From assembly GCA_937914725.1 (NCBI GenBank), contig CALDMJ010000024.1:1-8538 (forward strand): a stretch of 8,538 nt of DNA. The letters run 5' to 3'. The notes below the pieces were generated by a model. That model was given only the letters and a program-made list of their open reading frames with translations, had not been told where the DNA came from and ran no database searches. How positions within the stretch are numbered: the first letter of the stretch is position 1; each line of letters opens with the position of its first letter. Shown here piece after piece: positions 5,615 to 8,538 of the stretch. Made by a program: the position numbers and the translations under genes. The DNA is from an uncultured Clostridia bacterium (GTDB lineage: Bacteria > Bacillota > Clostridia > Christensenellales > UBA1242).

Positions 5615-6613
5615 CTACAGCAAGAAAGCGAGGCAGGTGGCGCCGATGATGAGGGTTGAGGTGGTGTAGATGATTGTTATTTTGGTTTCTTTTATGCCGA
5701 GTTTCTCCAAATGGTGGTGGAATGGCGCCATTAAAAAGACACGACGTTTAGTGCGTTTGTAGTGAAGCACTTGGATAATTACGCTAGCGGCACTTAGGAC
5801 AAATGCAGCCCCGATGAGCGGCATTAGCAATGTAAAGCGCGTGAATATGCTCACTGCGGCGATTAGTCCGCCAAGCGCAAGTGAGCCGACGTCTCCCATA
5901 AAGATTTTTGCGGGATAGAAATTGTATATCCAAAAGCCGAGCAATGCGCCGACTGCGATGAAAATAATGAAAATCAAATTTTTTTGTTCGCTCACTAGTT
6001 GTGCGCTTTCGCCCATTTCAATATCTGCGGTATAGATTGATAGGAGCAGTATGCCGAATGTGAGCAAATACGCGAGGCTTGTCCCCGTTGCGAGTCCGTC
6101 GAGTCCATCCGTGAGGTTAACGCTGTTAGTGATTGCGAGCAGGACAAAAATTGTGAATGGTATGTACCAGATTGAAAGGTTAAATTCAATTCCGCAAAAC
6201 GGAATTATTAAGGAACTGCCGATTAGTCCGCTATTGTATGCAAAAAACGTGATTATAATTGATATGCCAAACTGTCCGAGCGCTTTTTGGTAGGCGCGCA
6301 AGCCTAGGTTGTGGTGATTTTTGACTTTCAAAAAGTCGTCCAAAAAGCCGAGCAGTCCAAAGGCACACATTGTGGCAAGCGCGACGGTGGCGAGTTTACT
6401 ATTGCCGCGCAAGAAAACTAGACTGATGACTATAATGGCGACGATAAAGATAAGTCCGCCCATTGTGGGTGTTCCCTCTTTTGCTTTGTGGAGTTCGACA
6501 TATTCTAGTATGCTTTGCCTTGCTTTAAGTCGTTTTGCGAGTTTGATTACAAACGGCGCGATTGCGACTGAAAGCAGGAATGCGCACACCATACTTAATA
6601 GAAACATTTGCAT
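5615..6613 (-). CDS. mraY: Phospho-N-acetylmuramoyl-pentapeptide-transferase MraY
   Basis: 332 aa polytopic membrane enzyme with about ten membrane segments. It transfers phospho-MurNAc-pentapeptide from UDP to undecaprenyl phosphate, forming lipid I on the cytoplasmic face. All hallmark motifs are present: TPTMGG (48-53), LDDFLKVKNHHNLGL with Asp92-Asp93 (91-105), NSVNLTDGLDGLATG (163-177), NFYPAKIFMGDVGS with Asp241 (231-244), and the FHHHLEKLG loop (His299-301). The start at ATG 6613 has AGGTGA at 6623-6618, 4 nt upstream, the same signal and gap as murE. ATG 6607 would remove two residues, and an upstream TTG at 6640 has no ribosome site. It lies downstream of murE on the same strand but 268 nt away, and no murD, ftsW or murG follows. 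The enzyme appears complete. Confidence 0.96.
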   Translation of the reverse strand: MQMFLLSMVCAFLLSVAIAPFVIKLAKRLKARQSILEYVELHKAKEGTPTMGGLIFIVAIIVISLVFLRGNSKLATVALATMCAFGLLGFLDDFLKVKNHHNLGLRAYQKALGQFGISIIITFFAYNSGLIGSSLIIPFCGIEFNLSIWYIPFTIFVLLAITNSVNLTDGLDGLATGTSLAYLLTFGILLLSIYTADIEMGESAQLVSEQKNLIFIIFIAVGALLGFWIYNFYPAKIFMGDVGSLALGGLIAAVSIFTRFTLLMPLIGAAFVLSAASVIIQVLHYKRTKRRVFLMAPFHHHLEKLGIKETKITIIYTTSTLIIGATCLAFLL

Positions 6614-6881
6614 TTTTTCACCTGTTTTTACTATATGCAAAATGTTGTTCTTTTATTCGCGCGCGGGGCGGCTGTATACATATGAGTACACAACAATGTA
6701 ACAAGTTGCCCTTTCGGCAAGGCTAGCCTTGACTACAGGCTTAGTTGTCATCTTACAACAATCTACGCCTCACCCCCACGCCTGAATCTATGCCGTTTGA
6801 CACTCTCTGCTTCGGTAATGATTGCGTCGTCATCTTGGGTCGATATGATAAGGTCATTTTTTATATCTCTTGAATTTATAG
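6614..6881 (-). other. Unusual G+C-rich spacer between murE and mraY (no assignable gene)
   Basis: The 268 nt between the murE stop and the mraY start are about 50% G+C over 6661-6840 by hand count. The other gene gaps in the window are clearly A/T-rich. The stretch contains the palindrome at 6718-6731, a 5-bp hairpin TTGCC/GGCAA (6706-6720) with loop CTTTC, a 5-bp hairpin GTTGT/ACAAC (6744-6759), and an 8-nt direct repeat ACAACAAT (6690-6697 and 6755-6762). Two short minus-strand open frames (6857-6753, 34 codons; 6751-6653, 32 codons) lack good ribosome sites. I see no convincing terminator and no strong promoter. It could be an mRNA leader of mraY, a small RNA, a dispersed repeat or a gene remnant; I cannot decide. 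Confidence 0.5.
6718..6731. repeat. Perfect 14-nt palindrome in the murE-mraY spacer
   Basis: CAAGGCTAGCCTTG is self-complementary over all 14 positions. As DNA it has the form of a dimeric-regulator operator. As RNA it would need a loop at the central CTAG or compete with the overlapping TTGCC/GGCAA hairpin (6706-6720). No T-run follows, so it is not a terminator. Confidence 0.6.
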
Positions 6882-8351
6882 TTAGCGGACTTGGAGGGTT
6901 TGGCGAGAGGTTTCGCGGTCGATGATGTCAAGCACGATTTCTTTGTCGGAAAAATGGTGTTTGACACCTTTGATTTCTTGATAGGGTTCTTGTCCTTTCC
7001 CTGCTATGACTATGACGTCACCGTCACGTGCGATTTTGCTGGCGTACTCAATTGCGTTTTGGCGGTTTTCTACCTTTATATAGTTTGCGGTAACTTTTTG
7101 CGTGCCTTTTTCAATTTGGTCGATTATGCTCATTGGGTTTTCGTAACGCGGGTTGTCGCTTGTCAATATGCTTATATCCGCAATTTTTCCTGCAATTTCG
7201 CCCATTATTGGACGCTTGGTTGCATCGCGATTGCCGCCGCAGCCAAACACTGCGATGAGGCGGTGGGGAGTCAATTCTTTGACACTAGATAAAAGGTTTT
7301 CGAGTCCGTCTGGGGTGTGGGCGTAATCAATGACAAATTGGTAACCTTTTGGACTTTTGTAGGTATTGTAGCGTCCGTCGACGCCTGTAACGGCTGCGAC
7401 ACCTTCGACAATTTTTGACATATCGATATTTAGTGCGTGGCAGCACGCGATGCTTCCGAGGACATTATAGACATTGTATTTGCCCCCGATATGAAAACAA
7501 AATTCCGCAATATCGTCAAAGGCATTGACAAAGAACTGACTTTGCGTGAGGTCAACATCGATATTAACAGCAAATACGTCCGACGGGTTGTCGATACCAA
7601 AACTGATAACTCGGTCGGCATTGCAAAAACGCGCAAAAAGGTGTCCAAAATCATCGTCGACATTGAAAATACAGTTTTTACTTTTATCTTTTTTGAATAG
7701 CTGCGCTTTGGCTTGCGCATAGTCTTGCATATTACCGAAGAAGTCTAAGTGGTCTTGTGTGAGGTTTGTGAAAATCGAACACTCAAACTGGATGCCGTCT
7801 ACTTTATTAAAATACAAAGCGTGAGCGGAAACCTCCATAACGACATAGTCGCAGCCACTTTTTTGCATTTTACTGAGGAGTTCTTGCAATTCCATTGGGT
7901 CGGGTGTTGTCAAGTGCGCTGGAACAACTTTGTCACCTATCATATTTTGGTTCGTGCCGATTAGTCCTACTTTGTAGCCAGCTTTTTCCAAAATCGACTT
8001 TATTATGTATGTTGAGGTTGTTTTGCCGTTTGTGCCTGTGATTGCAATAATTTTGAGTTTTTTTGCGGGATTTTCATAAAAATTGCAGGCGCTGAGAGCA
8101 AAGGCGTTGCGGACATTCTGTGCAACAACTTGCGGGATACTGAGAGGCAACTCAGTTTGCGTGAGGACAACTTGCGCGCCGTTTTTGATTGCTCTTTCGA
8201 CATTTGCTTGTGCGGCGGCAGCGTCCGTTTTTAGGTTGACAAACAAATCGGTCGGCTGGTCGGGGTCGAAACCGATTGTTTTTATCTCTTGTGCCGTGAG
8301 TCCTTTGACTGTCTTTAGTGCAATACCTTCGATTATGTTTTCTATTCTCAT
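6882..8351 (-). CDS. murE: UDP-N-acetylmuramoyl-tripeptide synthetase MurE, meso-DAP-adding type
   Basis: 489 aa, normal family length. This cytoplasmic ATP-dependent ligase adds the third residue to UDP-MurNAc-L-Ala-D-Glu. Three Mur ligase domains can be followed: N-terminal UDP-binding (about 1-95), central ATPase with P-loop ITGTNGKTT (104-112), TTPDP (148-152), NLTQDHLDFF (196-205) and the Lys215 expected to be carbamylated (YAQAKAQLF), and a C-terminal domain with DYAHTPDGL (342-350), FGCGGNRDATKR (369-380) and GKGQE (451-455). DNPRYENP (399-406) has the DNPR form linked to meso-diaminopimelate, not lysine. I chose ATG 8351 because AGGTGA precedes it by 4 nt. An in-frame ATG at 8426 adds 25 residues without family similarity or ribosome site. 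murF does not follow it; after the 268-nt spacer comes mraY. Confidence 0.95.
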   Translation of the reverse strand: MRIENIIEGIALKTVKGLTAQEIKTIGFDPDQPTDLFVNLKTDAAAAQANVERAIKNGAQVVLTQTELPLSIPQVVAQNVRNAFALSACNFYENPAKKLKIIAITGTNGKTTSTYIIKSILEKAGYKVGLIGTNQNMIGDKVVPAHLTTPDPMELQELLSKMQKSGCDYVVMEVSAHALYFNKVDGIQFECSIFTNLTQDHLDFFGNMQDYAQAKAQLFKKDKSKNCIFNVDDDFGHLFARFCNADRVISFGIDNPSDVFAVNIDVDLTQSQFFVNAFDDIAEFCFHIGGKYNVYNVLGSIACCHALNIDMSKIVEGVAAVTGVDGRYNTYKSPKGYQFVIDYAHTPDGLENLLSSVKELTPHRLIAVFGCGGNRDATKRPIMGEIAGKIADISILTSDNPRYENPMSIIDQIEKGTQKVTANYIKVENRQNAIEYASKIARDGDVIVIAGKGQEPYQEIKGVKHHFSDKEIVLDIIDRETSRQTLQVR

Positions 8352-8465
8352 ATTATCACCTTTTATTATTTTATGCTGATGCACTTGCGTGCGATATTTT
8401 CTTTCAGTAAAACTTGTCTTATCCATAGATTGTGTTTATGTATACACACTAGTCCACACCTTTAA

Positions 8466-8487
8466 TTGCCATTGTCGCAATAGGCAA
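8466..8487. repeat. Inverted repeat upstream of murE
   Basis: TTGCCATTG (8466-8474) pairs with CAATAGGCAA (8478-8487) through 9 bp with one bulged A (8482) and a 3-nt TCG centre. No T-run follows in either direction, so it is not an intrinsic terminator. It lies about 115 nt upstream of the murE start codon and could be an operator or a leader structure. The outer TTGCC/GGCAA arms also occur in the hairpin at 6706-6720 beyond the other end of murE. Confidence 0.5.
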
Positions 8488-8504
8488 AATACTTTGTATT
8501 ACAA

Positions 8505-8538
8505 AAACGACTATGTTATTAATAAAACGATGTCGTTT
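8505..8538. repeat. Inverted repeat at the right window edge, possibly an incomplete terminator
   Basis: AAACGAC (8505-8511) is the inverse complement of GTCGTTT (8532-8538), separated by 20 nt. A tighter alternative is AAACGA-TG-TCGTTT (8525-8538). On the minus strand the 3' arm is followed by TTGT after T-rich sequence, and on the plus strand the next bases are outside the window. It may be the end of the unit upstream of murE. Nothing else is recognisable in 8427-8538; I could not fix a murE promoter. Confidence 0.35.

Noticed and set aside
6614..6640. Upstream TTG start for mraY at 6640
   Set aside because: TTG without a ribosome site; the AGGTGA lies between it and ATG 6613 and clearly serves the latter.
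6630..6658. Possible promoter for mraY (TATAGT at 6635-6630 with GAATAA upstream)
   Set aside because: The -35 does not resemble the sigma-A box, and the match to sigma-G is weak (5 of 7 in the -10, 16-nt spacer).
6653..6857. Two small minus-strand open frames in the murE-mraY spacer (34 and 32 codons)
   Set aside because: Neither has a convincing ribosome site, their residues are not recognisable, and open frames of this length are expected in a G+C-richer stretch; all three frames are partly open.
6891..8379. Several plus-strand open frames inside murE, for example near 6891-7292 and 8083-8379
   Set aside because: They are antisense shadows of a fully conserved murE and have no ribosome sites or recognisable domains.
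8352..8426. 25-residue N-terminal extension of murE from ATG 8426
   Set aside because: No Shine-Dalgarno precedes it and it would lie before the family N terminus, while ATG 8351 has a good AGGTGA.

Overview
This window looks like ordinary chromosome from a low-G+C, endospore-forming, meso-diaminopimelate-type bacterium of the Bacillota, more Clostridia-like or Bacilli-like than anything else; I cannot name a genus. The evidence is a complete SpoIIGA/sigma-E pair, a sigma-G, a Bacillus-type NfeD-FloA pair, and a MurE carrying the DNPR motif of DAP-adding enzymes. Spacers between genes are mostly very A+T rich, with clean intrinsic terminators and recognisable promoters. I see no phage, IS element, CRISPR array, tRNA or rRNA.

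Layout. 1-35 (-): the first codons of an unidentified gene that runs off the left edge. Its promoter overlaps a strong terminator hairpin (85-125). 132-1731 (-): a two-gene operon, nfeD then floA, encoding a membrane-microdomain (flotillin) system, with a housekeeping-type promoter at 1753-1781. 1872-2682 (-): sigG, the late forespore sigma factor, with its own terminator and a sigma-F/sigma-G-type promoter. 2794-4420 (+): spoIIGA and sigE, the mother-cell sigma-E processing module, divergent from sigG and closed by a terminator whose stem contains the sigE stop codon. 4432-5577 (+): a single-gene unit for a CaCA-family cation/calcium exchanger with its own promoter. It converges on mraY over a bidirectional terminator. 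5615-8351 (-): murE and mraY, two peptidoglycan precursor enzymes, separated by an unusual 268-nt spacer where murF commonly lies. 8352-8538: upstream region of murE with inverted repeats, cut by the window end.

How the parts work together. SpoIIGA is the membrane protease that removes the pro-sequence of sigma-E in the mother cell; sigma-G then runs late forespore transcription. In Bacillus these genes lie in the order spoIIGA-sigE-sigG on one strand, just downstream of the division and cell-wall (dcw) cluster. Here sigG is inverted and shares a 146-nt control region with spoIIGA. A broken-up piece of the dcw cluster (murE, mraY) sits about 1.2 kb beyond sigE in the opposite orientation. The window therefore looks like a rearranged form of the classical dcw-spoIIG neighbourhood. 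MurE and MraY make and membrane-anchor the peptidoglycan precursor.

The most notable points are the sigG/spoIIGA divergent control region, an apparently leaderless spoIIGA, and the roughly 50% G+C spacer between murE and mraY. I did not find a clearly new multi-gene system.
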